Positions 25,877-34,983 of a stretch of DNA of 64,000 nt are shown in pieces (position 1 is the first letter of the stretch; every line of letters begins with the position of its first letter). Made by a program: the position numbers and the translations under genes. A model generated the notes under the pieces. It was not told the DNA's origin. It saw only the letters and a program-made list of their open reading frames with translations, and did no database searches. This DNA comes from Myroides albus (GTDB lineage Bacteria; Bacteroidota; Bacteroidia; Flavobacteriales; Flavobacteriaceae): NCBI RefSeq assembly GCF_009711045.1, contig NZ_WMJX01000002.1, positions 62,001 to 126,000 on the forward strand. The letters run 5' to 3'.

Positions 25877-27094
25877 TTAGAATGTGTATACTAAACCTAC
25901 ACCAAGGGTTTGTTTAAACTGTGCCTTAGGTCCTTCTGTCACCTGCTCTCCGTTGCGTTCCACTTTTGTTTTTACGTTATCGTCATAAATTAAATAGGTA
26001 CCAACATTGGCACGTACGTAATCATTTACTTTGAGGTCTAATTTTAACTCCCAAGAAACATAGATATTACCAAAGTTATTCAAATAATCGCTATACAGTG
26101 TAAGCTTGTGATCTAAAAGTATGTTCTTAAACACTTCTTTCTTCCATTCATTACTCAATAAAAAACCCAATTCGGCATTATACTTTTTTCCTTTTCTCAA
26201 AATATTACCCAAGTCATCTTTTTCTGCTTTAGTTACCCCAAAAGCTCCTTGGTTAGCTAAAGTCTGATCGGCTACAAAAGTAGCTTTATAAGTCAATGGC
26301 GAAATATAGAACTTCATTCTGCTTTTCGGCAATACATATTCACCCCCAACCCCTACAAACAAATAAGCTGGTGCAAACCAACGTGAGATTGGATCATCTG
26401 TATTAGGATAATTAAAACCATCCGTAAACTGTGTTTTAAAGTTTAATTTAGCAACGTAATACCAATCCGATATATTTGATTTTCTATAACCAAAAGAAGA
26501 ATTGATATCCAAAACGTCGTCTGTCTTGCGAAGTTCGCGTTCAGACTGTTTATTGACACCATATCTTACACTTAAAGTATTATCCCAAACTAATCGTCCT
26601 TTTATATACTTGCGTTGAAAATCTCCTTTTAGAATCCCTGAAATAGAATTATCCCCACCCGAACTCCAATTCACAAAGGCAATTTGGTTCAGGTCTAATC
26701 CAAGCTTATTGCTCTTTTCCCAATAACCGATTATCTCATCGTTAATAGGCAAAACGTGTAAATCGATTTTTGGATTATAGTTCAATTGAATTTCAGAAAA
26801 CTTGGGTTTACTCGCTTTCACATAGACTTCTGGTTTAAAAAAAGGCAAGTTATAATTACCGCTTCCTCGTGTATAATTGATACTGTTGTAACTGTAATCT
26901 TTAGGAGGTATATATCCCATGAGAGGGTTAAAAGGATTTTCTTGAACTATAACTGTATCTCGTTGAACATCTTCCACCTTGGCAACCTGCGCCACTGGTC
27001 TATCAGTACCAATCAAATTACCTTGTGCATATCCCCCAACAGAAATGCTAAAGAAAAAACAAATACTACCTAAAACTTTTGTAAACCTTTTCAA
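25877..27094 (-). CDS. DUF3078 outer-membrane protein
   Basis: The 405-residue exported protein has a signal peptide (MKRFTKVLGSICFFFSISVGG...AQG) and the DUF3078 signature FVNWSSGGDNSISGILKGDF in its second third. The remainder is beta-rich (LSVRYGVNKQS, VGVGGEYVLPKSRM) and ends with an aromatic residue (GLVYTF), as outer-membrane barrels do. The family is restricted to Bacteroidota and has no established role. It begins 3 bp after the dxs stop, so it is translated from the same message. Confidence 0.85.
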   Translation of the reverse strand: MKRFTKVLGSICFFFSISVGGYAQGNLIGTDRPVAQVAKVEDVQRDTVIVQENPFNPLMGYIPPKDYSYNSINYTRGSGNYNLPFFKPEVYVKASKPKFSEIQLNYNPKIDLHVLPINDEIIGYWEKSNKLGLDLNQIAFVNWSSGGDNSISGILKGDFQRKYIKGRLVWDNTLSVRYGVNKQSERELRKTDDVLDINSSFGYRKSNISDWYYVAKLNFKTQFTDGFNYPNTDDPISRWFAPAYLFVGVGGEYVLPKSRMKFYISPLTYKATFVADQTLANQGAFGVTKAEKDDLGNILRKGKKYNAELGFLLSNEWKKEVFKNILLDHKLTLYSDYLNNFGNIYVSWELKLDLKVNDYVRANVGTYLIYDDNVKTKVERNGEQVTEGPKAQFKQTLGVGLVYTF

Positions 27095-27097
27095 AAC

Positions 27098-28864
27098 TTA
27101 TTCCTTTATAATTCTAATTATCGATTCTATATCTATACCGCATTCTTCATATTGCTGCTGAACAGTAGCATGCTCGACAAACTGATCGTGAACACCTAAA
27201 CTTTCAACAGACACACATGAATAATTCTTACTTACAAATTGACTTATCAAACTTCCAAACCCTCCAGAGACAGAAGCATCTTCGATAGTGACAATTCGCT
27301 CATACTGCTGACATATTCTATGCAATTCCACCTCGTTCAATGGTTTGACAAAGGTAAAATGACAATGACCCCATGCACTATTCTGCACCTGGTTAAATGC
27401 ACTAATCACGTGATTACCGATTGTACCAGTAGACAGAATGACAAATTTATTTCCTTTTTGCAATTCACGAACATTTCCAATGCTTATTTTTGAAAAAGAT
27501 TGTCTCCAATCTTCCCTTAGTACTCCTCTACCGCGAGGATAGCGTATAGCCCAAGGTAACTCAGTTTCCAATTGAGCAGTATACAACAAATTGCGCAATT
27601 CAACTTCATTCAAAGGAGCAGCAATAATCAGATTGGGAATACATGATAAATAAGCTAAATCAAATACTCCCTGATGAGTAGCTCCATCCTCCCCCACTAA
27701 ACCAGCTCTGTCAATACAAAAAACAACTGGCAACTTCTGTAGAGCAACATCGTGAATAATCTGATCATAAGCTCTCTGCAAAAAGGTAGAATAAATAGCG
27801 CAAAAAGGCAGTAAACCTTGAGTAGCCATTCCCGCAGCTAATGTTACGGCATGTTGTTCGGCTATTCCTACATCGAAAGCACGTTCTGGAAAGGCATCCA
27901 TCAAAAAGCCCATTGAGCTTCCTGTAGGCATAGCAGGCGTAATACCAACAATATTTGGATTTGCCTTAGCCAACTCTACTAAAGTATGCCCAAAGACATC
28001 CTGATACTTAGCTGGAAATTGCTCTGTCTTTTCTTTTAGTAATTCACCTGTCTGACTATTAAACTTACCAGGAGCATGGTACTTCACTTGGTTTTCCTCT
28101 GCTTGTTTAAGTCCTTTTCCCTTTGTTGTAATCAAATGCAGAAACTTAGGTCCCTTTCTCTTTTTAAGTTGTTCTAATTTTTTAATCAGATCCTGCAAAT
28201 TATGTCCATCTAAAGGTCCGTCATACTTAAAGTGAAGAGATTTGATCATATTGTTAACACGGGGATTCTTCCCTTGCTTAACTGAGGCTAAATAATCCTT
28301 TAAAGCGCCAACACTTGGGTCAATACCAATGGCATTGTCATTGAGAATAACAAGCATATTTGTATCGGAAACTCCGGCGTGATTTAGTCCTTCGAAAGCC
28401 ATACCAGCCGCTATCGATGCATCGCCAATAACAGCGATATGTTGCTTCTTAGTATTACCCTGCAACTTAGAAGCAATTGCCATCCCAAGAATAGCTGATA
28501 TAGAAGTTGATGAGTGACCAACACCAAAAGCATCATAAACACTCTCATCTCTCTTTGGAAAACCACTTATTCCACCTTTCTGTCTATTGGAATAAAAGTC
28601 TTTAAACCTTCCAGTAAGCAGCTTATGTCCGTAAGCCTGATGTCCCACATCCCATACAAGTTGATCACTTGGAGTATCAAAAACATAGTGCAATGCTATG
28701 GACAGTTCCACCATACCCAGACTTGCACCTAAATGCCCTTCTTTGGTAGCCACAACTTCAATTATAAAACGTCGAAGTTCACGAGCTAATTCTTCTAACT
28801 CACCAATAGTAAGTTTCTTGAGGTCCTTTGGGTTTTGTATCTGATTTAGTATAGTGTAAGACAT
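27098..28864 (-). CDS. dxs: 1-deoxy-D-xylulose-5-phosphate synthase
   Basis: The 588-residue thiamine-diphosphate enzyme joins pyruvate and glyceraldehyde 3-phosphate in the first step of the MEP isoprenoid pathway. Motifs: HLGASLGMVELSIALHYVF, VGHQAYGHKLLTGR, the TPP-binding region GDASIAAGMAFEGLNHAG...LNDN, and GIAEQHAVTLAAGMATQG in the transketolase middle domain. The TPP motif has GDA rather than GDG, as in many flavobacterial Dxs. I chose the Met at 28864 (MSYTILNQI); a Met four codons upstream is also possible. Its product feeds the polyprenyl synthase near 61.5 kb. Confidence 0.95.
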   Translation of the reverse strand: MSYTILNQIQNPKDLKKLTIGELEELARELRRFIIEVVATKEGHLGASLGMVELSIALHYVFDTPSDQLVWDVGHQAYGHKLLTGRFKDFYSNRQKGGISGFPKRDESVYDAFGVGHSSTSISAILGMAIASKLQGNTKKQHIAVIGDASIAAGMAFEGLNHAGVSDTNMLVILNDNAIGIDPSVGALKDYLASVKQGKNPRVNNMIKSLHFKYDGPLDGHNLQDLIKKLEQLKKRKGPKFLHLITTKGKGLKQAEENQVKYHAPGKFNSQTGELLKEKTEQFPAKYQDVFGHTLVELAKANPNIVGITPAMPTGSSMGFLMDAFPERAFDVGIAEQHAVTLAAGMATQGLLPFCAIYSTFLQRAYDQIIHDVALQKLPVVFCIDRAGLVGEDGATHQGVFDLAYLSCIPNLIIAAPLNEVELRNLLYTAQLETELPWAIRYPRGRGVLREDWRQSFSKISIGNVRELQKGNKFVILSTGTIGNHVISAFNQVQNSAWGHCHFTFVKPLNEVELHRICQQYERIVTIEDASVSGGFGSLISQFVSKNYSCVSVESLGVHDQFVEHATVQQQYEECGIDIESIIRIIKE

Positions 28865-28884
28865 TCTTTTTAACAAATAAAAAA

Positions 28885-28892
28885 CAAAATTA
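28885..28892 (-). promoter_or_regulatory. Candidate -7 element for the dxs operon
   Basis: TAATTTTG on the minus strand matches TAnnTTTG, 20 bp before the dxs start codon. Confidence 0.5.
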
Positions 28893-28904
28893 CAATTTTG
28901 TTTT

Positions 28905-28912
28905 TACTTTTG
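28905..28912 (+). promoter_or_regulatory. Candidate -7 element for tadA
   Basis: TACTTTTG matches TAnnTTTG, 24 bp before the tadA ATG; with the dxs element it forms a compact divergent promoter pair. Confidence 0.55.
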
Positions 28913-28936
28913 ATTCTTTAATATGTTAAGACCACA

Positions 28937-29380
28937 ATGACTGATATACTTTCTGATGAATACTTCATGCAAATTGCAATCAATGAAGCAAAAGAAGCTG
29001 CTCTAAAAGGCGAAATACCTGTTGGGGCAATCATAGTAGCCAATAATCAAATTATTGCAAAGAGCCACAATCTGACAGAATTACTACACGATGTCACTGC
29101 CCATGCAGAAATACAAGCTATTTCATCAGCAGCTAATTTTTTAAACGCTAAGTACCTAAAGAACTGTACTTTATTCGTAACTTTAGAACCTTGCCAAATG
29201 TGTGCAGGAGCTCTTTATTGGAGTCAAATTTCTAAAATTGTATGTGGCGCGGAAGATGAGAAACGAGGCTATCGAGCAATGGGCGGTAAAATACACCCTA
29301 AAACGACTATTAAATTTGGTGTACTACAAAAAGAATGTAGTAACTTAATGATTGAATTTTTTAATAAAAAAAGAACATAA
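28937..29380 (+). CDS. tadA: tRNA-specific adenosine deaminase
   Basis: The 147-residue zinc deaminase converts the wobble adenosine of tRNA-Arg(ACG) to inosine. The active site is complete: HAE (His56, Glu58) and PCQMC (Cys86, Cys89). Length and the segment GEIPVGAIIV match TadA rather than cytidine or guanine deaminases. The macroglobulin gene starts 14 bp after its stop and may share its transcript. Confidence 0.93.
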   Translation: MTDILSDEYFMQIAINEAKEAALKGEIPVGAIIVANNQIIAKSHNLTELLHDVTAHAEIQAISSAANFLNAKYLKNCTLFVTLEPCQMCAGALYWSQISKIVCGAEDEKRGYRAMGGKIHPKTTIKFGVLQKECSNLMIEFFNKKRT

Positions 29381-29394
29381 TAAAATTGCTTAAT

Positions 29395-32300
29395 ATGAAA
29401 ATGAAAAAACTACTCATACTCATGTTTAGTTTCTGTTTTATCTTTTTACAATCTTGTAAAAAAGACGTAAACAGTGATTTGACATTGTCAAATCCTAAAC
29501 TATTCACAGAGTATATCGCGTCTTTCACGACTGGTGTTGTATCTACCAAGGCACCTATTGACATAGGTCTTACTAAAAATATAGGTGACTGGGAGGCAAA
29601 TCAAGAAGTAGATTCAAAACTCTTTACGATCACTCCAGCAGTGAAGGGTAAACTTATCTATTTGCCAACAAATGTATTGCGATTTGAACCAACTGAACGA
29701 TTAAAACAGGATCAAAAATACGCAGTGAGTTTAAAATTGGGAGAAATAGTAAAATTGGAAGATAAACTTTCTGAATTTAATTTCCAATTTAACACCATAC
29801 CTTTAACATTCAACGTAGAATTCAATGATTTACAATCAGTTGACACGGATAATTTTATCGTTAACGGTGTTCTTTCTTCAAGCGACTGGGTGACTACTGA
29901 ACAAGCAAAAAAGGTTATTACAGCGAAGCTTAAAAACAACGAGAAAGTAGAACTACAATTAACAAGTGAAGCTAAAAGTGAAGCTAAAGAATTTCCCTTT
30001 ATCGCAAAGAAAATTACCGCTCAAGATCAAAGCACTGAATTAGTATTAAGTATAAACGGAAAATCACTGAATACAAATCAAAATACTGATTTTACTTTTA
30101 GTATCCCACCAAATCATGCTTTTTACCCTTTTTTCATTAAAACATTTCCAAACGATGATCAATCAGTTTGGATTAATTTCTCTAAACCTTTAAGGAAAAA
30201 TCAGTCTTTTGAGGGTTTAATTTCACTTTCGGATAACAATAGTAAATTGACATATACCACTGACGGTAATGTTTTGAAAGTATATGTAGACAAACCTATA
30301 AAAAATGAAGTTACTTTAACTGTACATCGTGGAATTAGAGGATTAGACGGAACGTCAAACATCACATCAGATTTAGAACATTACTTCACTGTAAATTTTG
30401 GTATACTTAGTCCCCAAATCGAATTATTGAGTAACGGTACTATACTTCCAAGTTCACAGAATTTAAAGATAAATTTCCAAGCTACAACACTGAATGCTGT
30501 GGATGTAAAGGTATATCGAATCTTCGAAAACAATATCTTGCAATTCTTACAAGACAATAGCTTAAATGGTTCTTATAATTTACACAATGTTGCTTCACCT
30601 ATAGCTGAAACAACAATAAAACTGACCAATGCTAATCCAAAAGCATTACTCAATTGGAATACTTATGCACTTGACTTAGCCTCTATCATTACTCCAGAGC
30701 CTGGAGCTATCTACAGAGTTGAACTTAGTATGAAGAAAGTGTATTCTTTATATACCTGTGGAGAGGAATCAACCGAGGATAATAGCGATAGTAATGAACA
30801 ATATGCAACAGACTATAGTGACGAATATGACGAATATGATGATTATGAATACTATTATTACAATTGGTCTGAAAGAGATAATCCATGTGATCCAGCTTAC
30901 TACTATTATCAAGGAAAAAAAGCAATTAACGTACTTGCAAGTGATTTAGGAGTAATTATCAAAGGGGGAACTAATAATGTATATTCAGCAATAGTAACTG
31001 ATTTAATATCAACAGAACCTATCGGTGCTGCAACAGTTGAGTTTTACACCTACCAACAACAGCTAATAGCATCATCTAAGACGGATTCTTATGGTCTATT
31101 AAGCATTAACTTAGAAAAACAAAAACCTTCATTTGCTATTGTACGTCACGAAAAAAACACTACGTACGTAAAAATTGAAGAAAACAATGCATTAGCTATT
31201 AGCAACTTTGATGTTGATGGTACAAAGCTAAATAACGGAATCAATGGTTATCTATACACAGAAAGAGGAGTATGGAGACCTGGTGACGACATCTTTATCA
31301 GCTTTATATTAGATGATACAGCAAATCCGTTGCCATCACAACATCCTATCAAATTAACTTTTAGTGATCCTTATGGAAAGCTTGTAGATCAAATAATTCG
31401 CAAGAAAAACAATACTAATCACTATGTATTCCAATTAAAAACCTCAGCTGAAGCACCTACAGGAAATTGGTCAGCTAACCTGAGTGTTGGTGGTGTGAAG
31501 TTCTATAAAAGAATCAAGATTGAAACAATTAAGCCAAACCGCTTAAAAATAAAAAACAATGTAGAAGGTAAAGTGTTGTCAAGTACAACAAGTAAACGCG
31601 TTGATTTCAATGTTCAATGGCTGCAAGGTACTACTGCTAAAAACCTAAAAGCAAATGTTACAATGAAGTTGATCAAGCAGCCTACTGCCTTCAAGAAATT
31701 CAAAAATTACACTTTTGAAAACAATCTCTATTCTGACTATTCACAAGATAACACAGTTTTTAATGGAAGTACAGACTATGATGGTAATTTCTCCTTCTAC
31801 CTCGATTCAGATTATTCTTTCAAAAATGCAGGTTTACTAAAAGCAATATTCGTAACTAAAGTATTTGAGAACGGAGGAGATATGTCTACTGACGTTTCTA
31901 CTGCTACGTATTCACCATTTTCTTCTTATGTTGGTATTCTTTCACCAGATCCAAATAAATATGGATACTATGAAACAGATCAGAAGTTAAAATTTAGCTT
32001 CGTTAAGTTAAACGATCAAGAAGAAACACTACAAGGAAGAATTAAAATAGATATCTACAAAAACAGTGGATCTTGGTGGTGGAGCAGAGGTAATAATGGA
32101 TATTCAGATTACAGTACATCAAGTTATTATTCACTTTACCTATCAGAAACAATTGAAACGAATAGCAATGGTCTTGGTGAATACACTCTAACGATTCCAG
32201 AGCAAGATTGGGGTACTTATGAAGTAGTTGCAACAGACCTTTCTAGTGGGCATATTTCTGCAACCACTATTTATGTAGATTGGCCATACTACTCTACAAG

Positions 32301-34920
32301 AGCTAAAGGTAGTCAGGCTAAAGAAGCAACTATGTTATCTATTGCTACGGATAAGAAAGAGTATTCTGTTGGTGAGAAAGTAAAACTATCTTTCCCTTCA
32401 AGTGAAAACGGTAGAGCTTTAGTATCGATTGAAAATGGAACAAATGTCGTTGAAACACATTGGGTAAAAACAACTAAGGGCGAAACAAACTTTGAGTTTA
32501 CTGCTACAGCTAATATGGCTCCTAATATTTATATAAATATATCGTCAATTCAGCCACACGCTAACACCCTTAACAATTCACCTATTCGCTTATATGGTAT
32601 TGTCCCTATAGACGTTTACGATAAAAAGACAAAGCTTGAGCCAATCATCACTATGCCTGATAGATTGCAGCCAGAAGCGGATTTCAGCATTCAAGTAAAA
32701 GAAAAGTCTGGACAAAAAATGACTTATACTATCGCTGTGGTAGAAGAAGGATTATTAGATTTAACGAGATTTAAAACTCCTAACCCATGGGATAACTTCT
32801 ACTCAAAAACAGCTTTAGGAGTGCGTACATGGGACATCTACAATGATGTAATTGGAGCCTATGGTGGATCAATTAATCAAATTTTCAGTATAGGAGGGGA
32901 TGAAGATCTGGGTGCAGGAGAAGTGAAAAAAGCGAATAGGTTCAAACCTGTCGTGATACACGAAGGTCCTTTTATACTTGAAGCTGGAAAAACGGCTAAC
33001 CACAAACTAAAAATGCCTAAATATATCGGTTCTGTTAGGACTATGATAGTAGCTGCCAATGCAAATACAAAAGCTTATGGTAATGTTGAAAAAACAGTAA
33101 AAGTGAATAACCCTCTTATGATTTTGGGTTCTTTACCTCGAAGAGCTGTACCTGGTGAAAAAGTAACTTTACCTGTTACCGTATTTGCAATGGAAAAACA
33201 GATTAAAGATGTGAAAGTAACTGTTAAAACAGACGACAAGTTTAAATTGTTAACAGAAAGCTCTCAAAATATAACATTCAGCAGTCCTGGTGATCAAATT
33301 GTATATTTTGATTTAGAAGTATTGCAAAAAACAGGTGTATCTAAAATTCTTATAGAAGCTACTTCTGGAAAAGAAAAGGCTAACTACGAAGTAGAATTAG
33401 ATGTTCTAAATCCAAATCCAATTGCAACACAAAACCATACCATTACAATTCATCCAAACCAAACAGAGAAAATAAACTGGGAAAATTTTGGTGTAAGCGG
33501 AACTAATACTGCAGTTTTAGAACTGTCAAATTTCCCTGGCATCAACTTAACATCTCGATTGAAATTCCTTATTAACTACCCTCACGGATGTAGTGAACAG
33601 ATTACTTCAGGTGTATTCCCGCAGTTGTTCTTAGAAGACTTTACGGAGTTAAACGACTCTAAAAAGAAATCGATTCAAAACAACGTTAATGCAGGTATTG
33701 TAAAATTAGCTGAACGCCAAATGTCCAATGGAGGATTCCGCTATTGGAGTTCTTCAACATACGCAGATGATTGGGCTACTTCTTATGTTGGTCACTTCTT
33801 CTTAGAAGCTGAAAAAAGAGGATATGTCTTACCTGTCGGAAGTAAAGCGAACTGGATTTCATATCAACAAAATGAAGCGAGAAATTGGAGACATCAACCA
33901 AACTACAACAACGATGTTGCTCAATCATATCGCCTTTATACTTTAGCATTAGCTGGAGCTCCAGAATTAGCATCCATGAACAGGTTAAGAGAAACTGCTA
34001 ATATTTCACAAATTGCTAAACTACGATTAGCAGCAGCCTATGCTTTAGTAGGGCAAAAAGAAATTGCTACAAAACTCGCTACAGAAGGCAGCTTAGATAA
34101 TAGAGATAACAATTACTTTTACTATGGGTCTTATGAAAGAAATATGGCTATGGCCTTGGAAACGCTAATCTTGACAAACTCCGATGCTACAAGGACATAT
34201 GAACTTGCTACAGAATTGGCACACAAACTTGGTTCAGATACTTGGATGAGTACGCAAACCACTGCCTATGGATTAAATGCTATTTCACAATACACAAAAA
34301 AATTAGCTAAATCTAATGGTATAAAAGCTACATACTCACTAAATGGACAATCTGCTACTGTTAACGACAAGAATAACTTCTTTAATAAAGACCTAACTTC
34401 ATTAAAAACAAATAATGAATTGTCGCTAACAAACACAAGCAATGGCGTTTTATATGTAAAAGTTGCTACAAGTGGTATACTTCCTATTGGAAAAGAATTG
34501 GTAGATGAGAGTAAGTTAAGTATCAAAACTACATTCACTGATACAAAAGGTATGACAATAGATCCAACCACACTAAATCAAGGAACTGAGTTTATAGCTT
34601 ATATAACGATTACAAACAACGACATAAAATCAGTGGATAATATAGCACTTACACACATTGTACCTTCTGGATGGGAAATTGTCAATCTACGTTACACTGA
34701 AGCAGGTGATTCCGACAATCAAGTAAGTCATACAGATATAAGAGATGATAGATCTATGTTCTATTTCTACCTCAGCGGAAAGAGTAGTAAAGTTCTAAAA
34801 GTCAATCTGAATGCCTCTTATTTAGGTAAATACTATATGCCAGGTGTGCATGCAAATGCAATGTACGATAACTCATATCGTTCTCGCACAGCTGGTAAAT
34901 GGATAGAAGTAGTTAAATAA
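29395..34920 (+). CDS. Bacterial alpha-2-macroglobulin family lipoprotein with thioester
   Basis: This very large protein (1841 residues from the Met at 29395) is a lipoprotein: signal peptide MKMKKLLILMFSFCFIFLQ followed by SC, with Cys21 lipidated. It has the macroglobulin domain order: N-terminal MG domains, a bait-region area, then a thioester domain with the intact motif CSEQ (Cys1399-Gln1402 in NYPHGCSEQI), then helical repeats (GGFRYWSSSTYADDWATSYV) and a C-terminal receptor-binding-like domain. Bacterial members trap invading proteases covalently in the periplasm. An odd feature is an Asp/Tyr-rich tract at about 461-505 with alternating acidic residues and tyrosines. It lies directly upstream of pbpC, the classical partner. 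Starts at 29386 or 29401 are also possible. Confidence 0.95.
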   Translation: MKMKKLLILMFSFCFIFLQSCKKDVNSDLTLSNPKLFTEYIASFTTGVVSTKAPIDIGLTKNIGDWEANQEVDSKLFTITPAVKGKLIYLPTNVLRFEPTERLKQDQKYAVSLKLGEIVKLEDKLSEFNFQFNTIPLTFNVEFNDLQSVDTDNFIVNGVLSSSDWVTTEQAKKVITAKLKNNEKVELQLTSEAKSEAKEFPFIAKKITAQDQSTELVLSINGKSLNTNQNTDFTFSIPPNHAFYPFFIKTFPNDDQSVWINFSKPLRKNQSFEGLISLSDNNSKLTYTTDGNVLKVYVDKPIKNEVTLTVHRGIRGLDGTSNITSDLEHYFTVNFGILSPQIELLSNGTILPSSQNLKINFQATTLNAVDVKVYRIFENNILQFLQDNSLNGSYNLHNVASPIAETTIKLTNANPKALLNWNTYALDLASIITPEPGAIYRVELSMKKVYSLYTCGEESTEDNSDSNEQYATDYSDEYDEYDDYEYYYYNWSERDNPCDPAYYYYQGKKAINVLASDLGVIIKGGTNNVYSAIVTDLISTEPIGAATVEFYTYQQQLIASSKTDSYGLLSINLEKQKPSFAIVRHEKNTTYVKIEENNALAISNFDVDGTKLNNGINGYLYTERGVWRPGDDIFISFILDDTANPLPSQHPIKLTFSDPYGKLVDQIIRKKNNTNHYVFQLKTSAEAPTGNWSANLSVGGVKFYKRIKIETIKPNRLKIKNNVEGKVLSSTTSKRVDFNVQWLQGTTAKNLKANVTMKLIKQPTAFKKFKNYTFENNLYSDYSQDNTVFNGSTDYDGNFSFYLDSDYSFKNAGLLKAIFVTKVFENGGDMSTDVSTATYSPFSSYVGILSPDPNKYGYYETDQKLKFSFVKLNDQEETLQGRIKIDIYKNSGSWWWSRGNNGYSDYSTSSYYSLYLSETIETNSNGLGEYTLTIPEQDWGTYEVVATDLSSGHISATTIYVDWPYYSTRAKGSQAKEATMLSIATDKKEYSVGEKVKLSFPSSENGRALVSIENGTNVVETHWVKTTKGETNFEFTATANMAPNIYINISSIQPHANTLNNSPIRLYGIVPIDVYDKKTKLEPIITMPDRLQPEADFSIQVKEKSGQKMTYTIAVVEEGLLDLTRFKTPNPWDNFYSKTALGVRTWDIYNDVIGAYGGSINQIFSIGGDEDLGAGEVKKANRFKPVVIHEGPFILEAGKTANHKLKMPKYIGSVRTMIVAANANTKAYGNVEKTVKVNNPLMILGSLPRRAVPGEKVTLPVTVFAMEKQIKDVKVTVKTDDKFKLLTESSQNITFSSPGDQIVYFDLEVLQKTGVSKILIEATSGKEKANYEVELDVLNPNPIATQNHTITIHPNQTEKINWENFGVSGTNTAVLELSNFPGINLTSRLKFLINYPHGCSEQITSGVFPQLFLEDFTELNDSKKKSIQNNVNAGIVKLAERQMSNGGFRYWSSSTYADDWATSYVGHFFLEAEKRGYVLPVGSKANWISYQQNEARNWRHQPNYNNDVAQSYRLYTLALAGAPELASMNRLRETANISQIAKLRLAAAYALVGQKEIATKLATEGSLDNRDNNYFYYGSYERNMAMALETLILTNSDATRTYELATELAHKLGSDTWMSTQTTAYGLNAISQYTKKLAKSNGIKATYSLNGQSATVNDKNNFFNKDLTSLKTNNELSLTNTSNGVLYVKVATSGILPIGKELVDESKLSIKTTFTDTKGMTIDPTTLNQGTEFIAYITITNNDIKSVDNIALTHIVPSGWEIVNLRYTEAGDSDNQVSHTDIRDDRSMFYFYLSGKSSKVLKVNLNASYLGKYYMPGVHANAMYDNSYRSRTAGKWIEVVK

Positions 34921-34943
34921 TTATTCTAATATTTTTATACTTT

Positions 34944-34969
34944 ATACAGGGAGCTTATACTCCCTGTAT
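34944..34969 (+). other. Hairpin between the macroglobulin gene and pbpC
   Basis: A perfect 10-bp stem ATACAGGGAG/CTCCCTGTAT with a 6-base loop lies between the two genes. No T-run follows directly, so it is more likely a processing or attenuation site than a full terminator. Confidence 0.6.
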
Positions 34970-34983
34970 TTATTTGTGTTTAT

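Noticed and set aside
34944..34969. Terminator between the macroglobulin gene and pbpC
   Set aside because: The stem is good, but no T-run follows; listed as a hairpin of unclear role instead.
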